Shown: in pieces, positions 10,935-20,564 of the stretch
Position numbering within the stretch: the stretch's first letter is position 1
How the letters are laid out: each line of letters starts with the position of its first letter
Assembly: GCA_025200525.1 (NCBI GenBank)
Contig: CM045760.1
Location: 45,341,932-45,405,931, forward strand
DNA: 64,000 nucleotides
Reading direction: 5' to 3'
Origin: Camellia lanceoleosa
Taxonomy: Eukaryota; Streptophyta; Magnoliopsida; Ericales; Theaceae
Translations under genes and position numbers: made by a program
Notes under the pieces: generated by a model
The model's input: only the letters and a program-made list of their open reading frames with translations
Told to the model about the DNA's origin: nothing
The model's database searches: none

Positions 10935-11784
10935 TTACTCAATTAAACCCCCTTGCGTATCCAAGGCATCTAACTCTTCTATTCTGCGCATCACCACCTT
11001 TTTTGAAGACTCCAAAATCCCCAAAACCTCCCTATTCCAGCACTTCACCTTCTCCTTGACCATCTTCAACTTTCTCATAAATTTAAAACCTTCCCATCCA
11101 TGACAACTAGCATTGGTCCACCATTCCTCAGAATTTCGTTTAAAAGATCTCCCGCCACATGTTCTCAAATCTAAAAGGCATCAGTCCCCATTTTAATGGA
11201 CAACTTTCTATCACAATAGGACAGTGGTCTGAAACTAATCTAGCTAGCTATTCCTGTCTTAAATGGGGAAAAACCCCTTCCCACCCCAAGGAATATAAAA
11301 ATCTATCAAGTCTGCAGCACACCAAATTCTCTTGAAGATTAGACCATGTAAATCTTGTATTACACAAAGGACGATCCACTAGCTCACACTCTCTTATAAA
11401 CAAGTCAAAGTCCCTCATCCCCCTAGTCGTTCTAATCCCGTTAAGTTTTTCTGAGACCTTTCTAACCGCATTAAAATCCCCCCCTAAACACCAATTTGGT
11501 GAACACAACCCAAATAATCCATATAGCTCCTCCCAAAAATCCTTTCTCCTAGAAGGCATGTTAGGTCCATAAACCCCAATCAACCACCACTCCGTATTGT
11601 CGAGGTTCCTAAACCTAACTGATAGTGAAAACTCCCCCACTATAGTTTCACACTCAGAAACGACTCTCTCATCCCACAATAACAAAACTCTCACCGATCT
11701 ACCAGCTGAAGGCAAACAAAGCCATCTCCTATGTCTAACACCCCTAAGACTTTGCATGAACCTCCTATCTACTCTCTCTACCTT
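10935..11784 (-). pseudogene. LINE endonuclease (APE-type) remnant
   Basis: The sequence contains VDRRFMQSLRGVRH, then LLLWDERVV, GVYGPN, CLGGDFNAVR, DFDLFIRECELVD and CRLDRFLYS, the order expected for the plant L1 AP-like endonuclease. The N-terminal catalytic part before VDRRF is missing; homology stops at about 11,784. A linker follows (10,935-11,168) in another frame. Confidence 0.8.
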
Positions 11785-13682
11785 TGCTAGATCTTCAAAA
11801 TGGACTAAACTAACAATCAAACCGAGGTCTATGATTCGGTTGATTTCAAATAGTATATCAATCGATGACGGGGTGACTGATTTCCTCACCCGATGGTGTC
11901 GGTTTGGCCAATGGGCTAAGGACAAACCCGACCGACCCGACTCAACTCGTGAACACTCGTAGTTAATATAACATGTGTGCAAGGGACAAAAGAAGACTCA
12001 CAATTCCACCAAACATGGGTTATGGGACTTGAAATTTTGGTCAAGCAATACCACAAAACGGATTTTGACGTCGTGAGTACTTATACCAACCCAACATGTG
12101 GCCAGCCCTACACGCACCACGACATTATCACCATACCTCTATATGACGAAGCTCCGAGACCTGAGAATGTCCTCACAAGACAAATTAAGGTTGTATGCCT
12201 AGCTTAAGTAGGGACAAATACACACCAAGTATGGATGCTTAGCTCACTAGAGCAAGTGCTGCCCTAACAGGCAAGCGCTCCAAAGTGAATGAGTCAAAGA
12301 ATGAAGAGTACGATGCATGGTTGGGAGCATATGTGGCAGAGCCAAGTTCACTGCTTAGCCATAACCTACTTGATAACACCATGGCTCTAGAGCACCTAGC
12401 TTTCCTAGAGCCTATGTTGACCATTGTTCTTTGTACCGCATTTTTACTAGGAACACTCGAGAATGACTATCTCGACTCAGTCAACATAACCTCGTCCTCA
12501 GCTTGCCTATGTCTCCCTTATGCACTCCCTATGTCTCCCTAGGCACTCACTGCTCGAGATCATTTAAGGATTATAGATTGGAGGCAAGGATCACAGGTTC
12601 GTCAAGGTTGCCTGGCCACCCTAAGAAAACAACTCCTCCTTGACTAGGCTTAACGAGAGGGAACGTTGACCTTTCACTCTCGCCTGCTACATGCCTTGAT
12701 ACGCCTTCCAAGATATCATACCTACCCATGCAACTCCTATGATGGCCTAAACAGTGAGTAATTTAGGCTTTAACAGTTAAATTAAAAGCTAATAGGTATA
12801 GGAAGGGATTAAAGTTGATTAGGGGGTGATTGGATAAGGCTTTGAGGTTGAAAAGTGTACTTTTTGAGGGGTGTGAATAGTAATCTGATATTAATAACTA
12901 GGGTATGTGCGCAAAGAAGAAGAAAATAGGTTTAGGAATCAATCCTAAAATCCCTTAGTTATTATTGGGTTACTAAGAAAGCTTTCTTAGTTATTATCAA
13001 ACCCTAATGGATTTTGGAGCTTTCACAGTCCATAAGAAAGCTTCGAAGCACTGAAATATTTTTAATATATCAATTCCATTAAATTATAAGCATTAGATGG
13101 TTTTATATAGAATAGAAGACTTCCTAAACCAACTAGAACCAAAAAAGAAAACTACTAAAACTACTTTTGACTTCCAAAATCAATTTAAGACCAAATAAGA
13201 AGCATAAATAAAAATCAATTAAATAATTGGACCCACAAGACAACTCATGGCAACCCCTACAGCGCATGTCAGCAAATTTGAAATTACTAAAATACATCTA
13301 ACTTCAAAATACTAGAAAACAAAAAAATAATCATAAAATTAGACTCTAATAATACTATAAATATAATTATATAAGATTTCTATAAGTTTCTCACTGAAAT
13401 CATGCCAATGTCTAAATATCATCGTTTCTTTGAATTTTGCCTTCCTTGAGCCTCTTATATTCTGCATCACCACCTCTGATACCTGATACCTGATACCTAA
13501 TCCCTACAGACTTGTGTTGGTAGATGTATATTTATTGACCTCTCTAACATTTGAGATAATCCTCCCTCTTTTCCGATTTTTGTGCGTGTAGAAAAGTGTC
13601 CTTTAAATAGAAGAGACATGACATGTTGCAATTTTTATAGGAGCAATCAAAATAGAAGTACTTGCATATCAAATATATATAC
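11785..13682. other. Unassigned intronic DNA
   Basis: No recognised gene. Phrases near 11,880-11,960 (CGGGTCGG-type words in both strands) and 12,200-12,740 (GC-richer, many CTCGAG/CTAGAG words) look repeat-derived but have no LTR or TIR borders I can define. Four consecutive short words TGATACC at about 13,476-13,500 form a small tandem repeat. Frames of 60-85 codons here carry no known motif. Confidence 0.4.
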
Positions 13683-13871
13683 CTGTGTAACAGTGCTCGG
13701 AGGAGAAGTTTGGCACTAGAAGCCTGAGCATCATTAACAGTGGAGGGAGGTGTAAAGCAGAGCCATTGTATAACCATAGCCTTTTGAAGACTCTGCAACC
13801 CATGTTGCTCAGCAACATCAGATGATTTATCATATTTTCCAGGTTTGATTTCCCGGGATCTTGACAGAACC
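13683..13871 (-). pseudogene. NUP107: NUP107 exon: VLSRSREI...WLCFTPPSTV...LLLRALLH
   Basis: The 189-bp exon is intact with acceptor AACAG and donor GTATAT. It encodes LSRSREIKPGKYDKSSDVAE, then SLQKAMVIQWLCFTPPSTV and KLLLRALLH, close to plant NUP107. Its last codon completes with the first base of the exon at 4747 (CAC AG|C AAC gives HSN), proving the two were once adjacent. Confidence 0.88.
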
Positions 13872-13973
13872 CTGTTAGTAGATTGTAAATGAACTCCCCA
13901 GTTATGAAAATAATACTATTCAATTCACCCCATCTCAAACAATAAAATTAAGGTCAAGGAAATAGATAAAAAC

Positions 13974-14072
13974 CTCTCAACAATTTCTTCGAAACTGCCT
14001 TTCGAATCATCTCTAGGGGAAAATGGTAAGTACTCAATAGCAGAATGGAGGATTTTATATTTGACATGCACA
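13974..14072 (-). pseudogene. NUP107: NUP107 exon: VHVKYKI...YLPFSPRDD...FEEIVE
   Basis: This 99-bp exon encodes VHVKYKILHSAIEYLPFS followed by DDSKGSFEEIVER, the block preceding VLSRSREI in plant NUP107. Borders are TTGGCCAG and GTTTTT. No lesion is visible. Confidence 0.85.
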
Positions 14073-15402
14073 CTGGCCAAAGAAAAAGCAACAAGTTACC
14101 ACATTAAAAACAAACTCACAACTTCATATTTAAGAATCTTATAATCTTTAGCATTCTCCATCCCAGTTCTACATACAATTTGTTGTTTCTCTTGAAAAGG
14201 GAAATTAGAAGCATGTTTATCATGAACATAAGTGACCATGTCAGAACTTCTGTCACACAGCTAGTGGGACATTTTACAGCAAATGAACAAAGAGAACAGT
14301 TAACTGTTCGCAGTACAGTACCCATAGGCCAATGAAATAAAGAAGCCAAGGCTCCTCATTTCAAAAGAAACAACCATACACCTCTTTAGTGACAACATGG
14401 ATAGTCTTACTAACATAGTTTAGTTGAGAAAACCTGGGCACAGTAACATTATCACTGTATTCCCCTTTGTATTGCAATTATATCTGTTCACAGAATATAT
14501 CTATCAATATATAACTATACAAATGCAAATAAACAAGTTGAACAGATGAACTTCAGCAATATCTTAACATATGTAGTTTTATCTTCATTTTTTCCTTTTC
14601 TTTTGCTACACTACCTCTTATAGCTTACAATACATACAGAAGACTAAATGTACACTACTTTGCAAACATAGTGAGCATGTTTAGAAACAAAAAATATATA
14701 CAAACCTAAGTAAACCATATGCATAAAAAAAATCCCATTTTGTTAATATATAAGGAGGACAGAGGACCATTACAAAGATCAATACTGTTTTCTTCCAAAC
14801 TATAATATTTTCTAGAAAATCTCTTCTTTTAGTAACACATCTGAAAAAAATGCTCAGTCCTGGGTTGAAATTACCGCCTCCAACTATATGGCCGTCTTCA
14901 GTTTTATTTAGGGTGAATTACAATACAGGGTGTAGGACCAAAAAAAATTAACAAAACACAGTTCTGATTGGCTGCAACTCAAACATTGGGGAGTTGCAAC
15001 CCTCCATTTTGTGTAAAAAAAATTCTGTCCCACTGTTCGGTGATTCCCCCAATAATAAATAGTGAAGCACAATCGAGGCACTTGTAAATTGTGCACAAGC
15101 ATAAAGAAGCATCAACTGCCCCCCAGGCAAAAAAAATATTAAGAAAAAGAGACTAAATAAATCAAACATAAGGGAAAAGGAATGAACAAGTTCGAGAACA
15201 AAAGAATGAGTAATGCTATATACAAAACAAATCTCACAAACTTTTTAACTCACCTTTTATATCATTGAAGTGAGTCCAGTTTCCAAAGTTTAATTATTGT
15301 ACAATTAGCAAGAAAAATTTGTAAGATTTGTTAGTTTGGATAGCATTTTTCCAAAAGTATTAAAGAGATGAAACGAATTTCTGTTCTGCCTTTAAAAAAC
15401 AC
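14073..15402. other. NUP107 pseudogene intron
   Basis: AT-rich intron between the LELRLNSS and VHVKYK exons. Several short frames were examined and show no exon features or transposon motifs. About 1.3 kb is long for this intron, so an unrecognised insertion is possible. Confidence 0.5.
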
Positions 15403-15525
15403 CTGCTGTTCAACCTTAACTCCAGCATGTGCACAAAGAGGTCAACGCAACGAAGATGTGCAAGTTGAGAAGCATAAATGCCAACCAACTCTTCATGGTG
15501 CTTTGAAAATAGAAATATTGCATAC
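15403..15525 (-). pseudogene. NUP107: NUP107 exon: YAIFLFSKHHEELVGIYASQ...LELRLNSS
   Basis: The 123-bp exon follows a pyrimidine-rich acceptor (TTTTCCAG) and ends at donor GTGTTT. It encodes FLFSKHHEELVGIYASQLA, then CVDLFVHMLELRLNS, a highly conserved segment of plant NUP107. It is the first exon retained after the missing middle of the gene; Copia debris starts 45 bp away. Confidence 0.88.
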
Positions 15526-15570
15526 CTGGAAAATTAGAAATTGCATTTCCCAGTTAATGGTTGCACATAA

Positions 15571-16080
15571 TGTTAGAATAGGAAACAAGTTAGATTAGGA
15601 AATATGTGATTTTATTTCCTTCTTATTTATTCCCTTGATTGGTGTAATCGCCCATATATTATGCCTTATGGCACTCCTGTAATTACTCAGTATTATTAAT
15701 ATAAAAGAGAATGAAGTCTAACTCATTCCCCAATACTTAAGCATTTATTTCCTTATGTTTTTTAGAAAGATAATGTGTCCGATTTTCAATGTGAGTCTTG
15801 TTAACTTGGAAAACAACACAGAGTCTCTTTTGCTCCTTCTATTAATAAAAGTTTAGTTCCATTTTCTTTGATTCATTTAGATGTTTGGAGTCCATCCCGT
15901 TTTGTGTCTTTAACCGGTCAAAAATGGTTTGTTACCTTCATAGATGATTGTTCCAAGGCCACTTGAGTCTATGTGATGAAAGATAAAAGTGAAGTCTTTT
16001 CTATGTTTCAAAATTTCCATAAAATGATTTGTACTTAGTTTGGGGCGGTTGCCAAAATTCTACGTTTTCATAATGTGGAG
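15571..16080 (+). mobile_element. Copia fragment: LTR piece plus integrase piece
   Basis: TGTTAGAATAGGAAACAAG at 15571 opens an LTR-like stretch to about 15,745. It is followed at about 15,776-16,050 by decayed integrase coding: C..CLTWKTTQ, FSLIHLDVWSPSRF, LTGQKWFVTFIDDCSK, WVYVMKDKSEVFSMFQNFHK. These are the zinc-binding tail and first catalytic aspartate regions of Copia integrase. Stops and a missing primer site and gag show internal deletion. It sits where NUP107 exons 3 onward should be. Confidence 0.75.
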
Positions 16081-16375
16081 GGGCGGGGAATATATTGACT
16101 CTGGTCTTGCCATTTACTCCAAACTTCTTGCACTAATTTTTTTTTTAAATGATTCACACCACTCAGCTCCAAAATTGATAAACATTAATTAGATTCAATA
16201 AAACATCTTGTGATATCACACCTACAGAAACTGGCAAAAGTTAGACGAATAAATGCAACTTAAACACATCCTTCGAACCTAGTCAAAATCTATAACCATT
16301 GACGCAAGAGACCAATCCATATGCAAAAACAGTGAGAAAATTGTCATTTTAATTGAGAAATTTTACTTCAAGCAC

Positions 16376-16740
16376 CTTGGAGAGCAAAATTAAGTAGAGA
16401 AGCAAATAAAGTAAAAGTTGTATCTCCACCATCTGACAATGCAGCATCTTCATGCTTGCAAGATTTTAATGAATAACTTCCAGGTCGACGTATCGAATCA
16501 GTAGCAACATCTGCCTCAGATACACCATGACTGCCAACCAATGATTTTCTCCACAAAGCAGATTGTGTCTTTGAAGGTGTTCCTTCTAATTGATCAGCAT
16601 CAAAGCTCTCAACCTCTTGTTTGATATCTTCAAGAAAAAGTGCAGCGTTTGGCCACCTTTCAATGCTTTGCCCATCATACAAAATCCTGGTTCCACTGAA
16701 AGAAACTGAATTGTCGTGACTGGAAGTTGAGTGCCTTTTC
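16376..16740 (-). pseudogene. NUP107: NUP107 exon 2, copy A
   Basis: The 365-bp exon encodes KRHSTSSHDNSVSFSGTRIL, then YDGQSIERWPNAALFLEDIK, EVESFDADQLEGTP and GDTTFTLFASLLNFALQG, the N-terminal region of plant NUP107. Acceptor CTGTAG and donor GTGCTT are intact and the frame is open. Compared with copy B it differs at about ten bases, for example ASLLN here against ASLLD, the family residue. Confidence 0.9.
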
Positions 16741-17773
16741 CTACAGATTGCACAATCATTTAGTGCAGGTATGCACAAGCGAAATACAGTAAATTCTGTA
16801 ATTCGTTAAAGCAGTGTTGGTAAAAACGCACTTAAAGTGCAATAACAGAAGAGCGTTTAGTAGGTAAAACAAAGCATATTTACAACATTGCACTAAAAAC
16901 ATTCTATTTCATAAGCTTACATTGAGCATTTTTTTTATATTTTAACATATATAATTTATTAGCTCCACCTTTAGATTACAATGATGATGGTCATATGCTT
17001 AATGAAAATGATAATTATACACTTTAGGATTGTATTGCATTGCTTATGTTAGGCATGGATGACTAGTGTTTTTTGATTTTGACTTTTAGATATATTTTAT
17101 TCAACCATATACTTCATTTTGATCATGACTATCAAGTATCATGATTGTGAATATTTGGTAAAGCAGATGAAAAATTATATAAAAAGATTTGTTTAAATGG
17201 TATATGATTAATTAGTTGGTCACTTTGTTATATTATCCACCAATAATTGTTTTCAAATTTAAAGATATTGGCAAGTGACGCAAAGTATAAGAAGCTCAAG
17301 AAAGCATAAATTCAAAAAACGACAATATTTGAAAGTTGGCATGATTTCAAAGAAAAACCAATAGGAACCATACATAATCATGTCCCAATAATATATAATC
17401 AAGCCTACATGTACGCATCTCATTAAAACACTCAAGTAAATAATGAATTTTTGCAGTGGTTGTAAAATATGAAATATAACTAAAGTGCAATGGCTAACCC
17501 AATTCGGTGTTGGTTACAAACAGTCTGCAATTATATGGGTGTAACTCCACTAGCAGATGTATACATGGTATTTGTATATAAAAGTGGTTAGACCAAATTG
17601 ATGGAAATCAATGTGAACAGCCCAAATGATTCTGGCTGAAATTGGGCATTTTAAATAAAAATGAAAGATACAAACTAAACTACAAAGGGGTTGTTATGAT
17701 AGTGAAGCAGAAATAGAGGGAAAAAAGTGACTAGTACTGAAATGGAAAGCGTATGGTATGGTAAATAGAATAC

Positions 17774-17853
17774 CCATAACGACGATAGCGCTCTCCGGTG
17801 CTGAGATCTTCGGGGTCAAAGTAGCTGGGAGAAGTCTCCATATCAACCTCCAT
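17774..17853 (-). pseudogene. NUP107: NUP107 exon 1, copy A (start codon)
   Basis: ATG at 17853-17851 starts MEVDMETSPSYFDPEDLSTG then ERYRRYG, the conserved NUP107 N-terminus. The exon ends GG|GTATTC and joins exon 2 in phase (GG+G). About 1 kb of intron 1 separates them. The coding part is intact, so a truncated transcript could be made. Confidence 0.9.
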
Positions 17854-18107
17854 CGCTGCAAATATTGGTTGTGGAAATCCTTAAAACCCTAAATCACTTC
17901 CATTTTGTGTCCAGTCTGGCTTCAACCGAAGATAGAGAAATTCAAAGGGTTTATGGTTTAGAGAGAGATAAAACCAGAGGGAAGCGAGACTGGAGTAGGA
18001 TCTGAGGAGGAAAAATTGGCTAACCCATGTTACAATAATGATATGTTGTAACCCACCAATCAAATAATAGACTGGCTGGCATCCTTATCACCAAACAGCC
18101 TTTGGGG

Positions 18108-18605
18108 GGAATCCGGATCCTCGGCCGCCCTACCAGCAGCCCCAAAAGCAGCGTCGTTTTGGGGGTTTTTTTTTCTTCTTCTTCGTTCATCCTTTCTCTC
18201 TCTTCGAACAGAAACCAGAGGGGAGGGGAGAGGGAGAAGAGGGAGGAAGGAGGCTGCGAGCTCGCCGTCGCAGCTCGTCGCCTCGCCGCCGACCGTCACA
18301 GCCGTCCGATCGTCGCCCGATCCAGCTCGTCGCAGCAGCTGTACCGCCGTCGCCTCTGCCTCCGGCACCTCCGCCTCCTCCCCCACTGGTTATGGCCCCC
18401 TCCAGTCCGGCCCTTTCCTTCCTCCTCCTCCTCCTCCTTCCTCCTCCTCCTCCTCCTTCCTCCTTCCTCCTTCCTCCTTCCTCCCTCCCTCTTCCTCTCC
18501 TTCCTCCCTCTCTTCCTCTGCATTTTTTTTTTTTTTTTGAAAATTTGCCCCCAAAATGACGTCGTTTTGGGGGGCTGCCGAGTAGGGCGGCCGAGAATCC
18601 GAACT
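18108..18605. mobile_element. Mutator-like non-autonomous element, GC- and pyrimidine-rich, with 9-bp TSD
   Basis: Copy B of the duplication shows the empty site: CCTTTGGGG occurs once there and on both sides here (18099-18107 and 18606-18614), a 9-bp duplication typical of Mutator elements. The ends are inverted repeats of about 60 bp, both containing CTCGGCCGCCCTAC and, further in, a CCCCAAAA...CGTC.TTTTGGGGG hairpin-like block. The interior is a long CTCCTC/TTCCTCC tract plus CGTCGCAGCTCGTCG-type sequence. It lies about 250 bp upstream of the NUP107 copy A start codon. Confidence 0.88.
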
Positions 18606-18608
18606 CCT

Positions 18609-18855
18609 TTGGGGGTGTTTAGGAAGAGTTTTTTTTAGCTTTTTTGGCTAAAATAGCATTAAAAGATAAAATATGTTAAAATAATTAATAAGACAAAATG
18701 TCATATCAAATCCATAATTATTTTATTTTTTCTCTCACAAATATTACATTTAACTACAAAAAAATTTAATTATCTTCCCCAACATAAAAATTTTAGCCTC
18801 CTAAAATAGCCAAAAACTAAAACAGCCTACTAAAATAGTAACTTCCCAAACATCC
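18609..18855. mobile_element. Small inverted-repeat MITE, copy A
   Basis: GGGTGTTT.GGAA...TTCCCAAACA.CC are inverted ends around AT-rich DNA with TAGCTTTTTTGGCTAAAATA and TTTTAGCC words facing each other. The same element is present in copy B (30992-31236), so it predates the duplication, whereas the Mutator-like element inserted into its left end afterwards or was lost from copy B. Confidence 0.65.
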
Positions 18856-19769
18856 ACTTTGTTTTCCGTTTCCGTTTGTAGTTCTTCAATTTTTTTAACA
18901 GAAGTGATAGAGACTTTTTTTTTTTTTCTTGACCTCACAATCCCAACAGACACATATTAGTAAGTGATAAGAGGAAAAAAAACAAAAAGTAAAAAATAAA
19001 AAGTTGGTCAATCCCAATACATTAGGGGTGGTGGGGTCAAAGAAAAGGGAATCTCAACCTTTTTCCTTTTTTTAAATTAATCCACACTTTTTTTCTCACA
19101 TTTGTTTAGTTGAGGCTCTCATACCATAAATCCAAATTTAAATTCTTTTTACCTAAAAGTCTATGCATGAAAATAGTTGGATAATTCTATTTTCACACAC
19201 CATTTACACTTTGTACATATCATTTCTTAATTCACACATTTATTAATTTAGTTACATTTGTTTTTCTCATTCCACATATCAAATGTTCTAAATATATCCC
19301 TAACTCATAATTTAAACACACAAAACACTTTTATACACATTACAACAATAATTCCGACATATCCAACAATCCGCCAACACATTTTCAGCAGTTCTTTAGA
19401 GCCAATCAACAATGAAATGATGAAAAGATTGATGGAAGTTGATGAAATCTTTTTTTTTTTTTTTTTGGTTCGCGATCAACAATGATAGTAAGTTTTCATC
19501 GCAATCAAAAAAATCTTAAAACAAATCATATGAAAAGTTTTCATCATTGATTTTTTTTTTTTTTTTTCGCAATCCTATGAAAGTTGAATTTACAATATAA
19601 TAGCAATTCTTTTGCTCCCAAAAAAAAAAAAAAAAAAACACTTCCACACATAAAAGATCACAGATTGCATTGGTTGTAAAGTCATATTCTTCTCTAAATT
19701 TAAACTTATATGATTTTATGTAAATCTTTTATCACACAAGTCAAGAATGACGGGAGTAAAATAGAGTGC

Positions 19770-20495
19770 TGAGAGGGTAATTTATACAGATAAATTGGGC
19801 CAGTCTAAGTAATGAGCCGGTATGGGCCAAAGTACGAAAGGGAGAGTAAAAGGGGCCTCAATCAGTTAGACCGGTCTCTGAATATCTTGAAATTGGACCG
19901 GCCCATAGAGCATATACGGTATCTCGGTCCGGGAAGGCGCAACAGTTAGTTCGGCTGCCGGGTTGCGCTGCTATGAATTAGTCCGGTCGAGGCATGATGA
20001 AGCTAGCTCAACCTCGGCATGCGAGGCCGAGGTAGGGACAGGGGCAGGTGAAGCCGAGCTATAGGTGAGCTCGATCATACAGCCAATCTGGCAAGGTAGT
20101 GTTACTTCGGTTGTGTGACATCTTGCCGAAGTAAAACCAACTCACTTGGTTTAAGCAGTGAGGGGGGTGTTAGAGGATAAGCATTATCCTTCAGGAGTAT
20201 GAATCCTAGAAGGACTTTACGTGGAGGAGTAGAAGTCCTACTAGGATTGTGTCACGCGGAACCTATAAAAAGCTCACTAATATCACCTATGGGGAGGTAA
20301 CACAACTTTGATTCCTGAGTACATAGAGCTTTTGCCTATTCGTTTTGTTTGCTGACTTAGGCATCGGAAAGGTTTCCGGCACACACCCGCCGGCTAGCTC
20401 ACATTTGTATTTTCAAGTGGTAGAACGACGACGTACGGAGGAACGTAGATTTGATCAACAGGATTATACGAGAAGGTGTATTTCTTTCCCGTACA
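19770..20495 (+). repeat. 5' LTR of the Tat element
   Basis: The LTR starts TGAGAGGG exactly where homology between the two NUP107 duplicates ends and finishes TTTCCCGTACA two bases before the primer site, giving 726 bp with TG...CA ends. CCTATAAAAAGCTCAC near 20,263 is a good TATA box, so transcription probably started about 30 bp downstream. Only this LTR is found. Confidence 0.85.
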
Positions 20496-20497
20496 AT

Positions 20498-20515
20498 TGG
20501 CGCCGTCTGTGGGAA
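20498..20515 (+). other. Primer binding site of the Tat element
   Basis: TGGCGCCGTCTGTGGGAA follows the LTR by two bases. The first nine bases complement the 3' CCA end of plant tRNA-Asp (ACGGCGCCA); the rest diverges from that tRNA, so the exact primer is uncertain. Confidence 0.75.
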
Positions 20516-20564
20516 TTCAGACAAGAACAAAACCTCTTGATCAAACTTTTCCTCTTAAGAATCA

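Larger units (their letters stand above)
8101..11784 (-). mobile_element. 5'-truncated, inactivated L1-type LINE
   Basis: Read on the minus strand, the order is endonuclease remainder, reverse transcriptase, RNase/zf-RVT-type C-terminus, then a 3' UTR ending in poly(A) (the T run at 8,101-8,112, just beside TTTATTGATAAA). ORF1 and the front of the endonuclease are missing, which is the usual 5' truncation from incomplete reverse transcription. The frame is interrupted many times. It lies in a NUP107 intron in the same orientation as the gene. I could not locate a target-site duplication. Confidence 0.85.
3957..17853 (-). pseudogene. NUP107: NUP107 (nuclear pore Y-complex subunit) pseudogene, scattered exons
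   Basis: NUP107 is a scaffold nucleoporin of the Nup107-160 (Y) complex at the nuclear pore. Eight minus-strand exons match plant NUP107 in order: 17774-17853, 16376-16740, 15403-15525, 13974-14072, 13683-13871, 4592-4747, 4315-4471 and 3957-4159. Every junction that can be tested keeps reading-frame phase and has GT/AG borders. The exons for roughly residues 125-640 are absent between 16376 and 15525, where Copia debris sits; the final part after the QLM exon is not seen. Exon 4592-4747 has a frameshift and exon 4315-4471 has three stops. The 9-kb intron between 4747 and 13683 has swollen through LINE, hAT and other insertions. Family identity comes from remembered plant NUP107 sequence. I am confident of the gene and of its being dead as a full-length gene. 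Confidence 0.88.
16145..19769. repeat. Segmental duplication copy A (NUP107 exons 1-2 and 5' flank)
   Basis: This stretch is repeated in the same orientation at 29031-32145. Intron, exon and upstream sequences match with only scattered substitutions and short indels. The main difference is a 0.5-kb Mutator-like insertion in copy A (18108-18605). Homology stops exactly at 19769, where the Tat retrotransposon LTR begins, while copy B continues into other DNA (AGTGC then AATAATAATG). Confidence 0.92.

Noticed and set aside
16376..17853. Functional NUP107 start for a complete gene
   Set aside because: Exons 1-2 are intact but the following exons are missing and later exons have stops and a frameshift.
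18102..18638. 178-codon plus-strand frame rich in Ser/Pro/Leu, and minus-strand RRK-rich frame
   Set aside because: Both lie entirely in the polypyrimidine interior of a Mutator-like element absent from duplication copy B; low-complexity translation.
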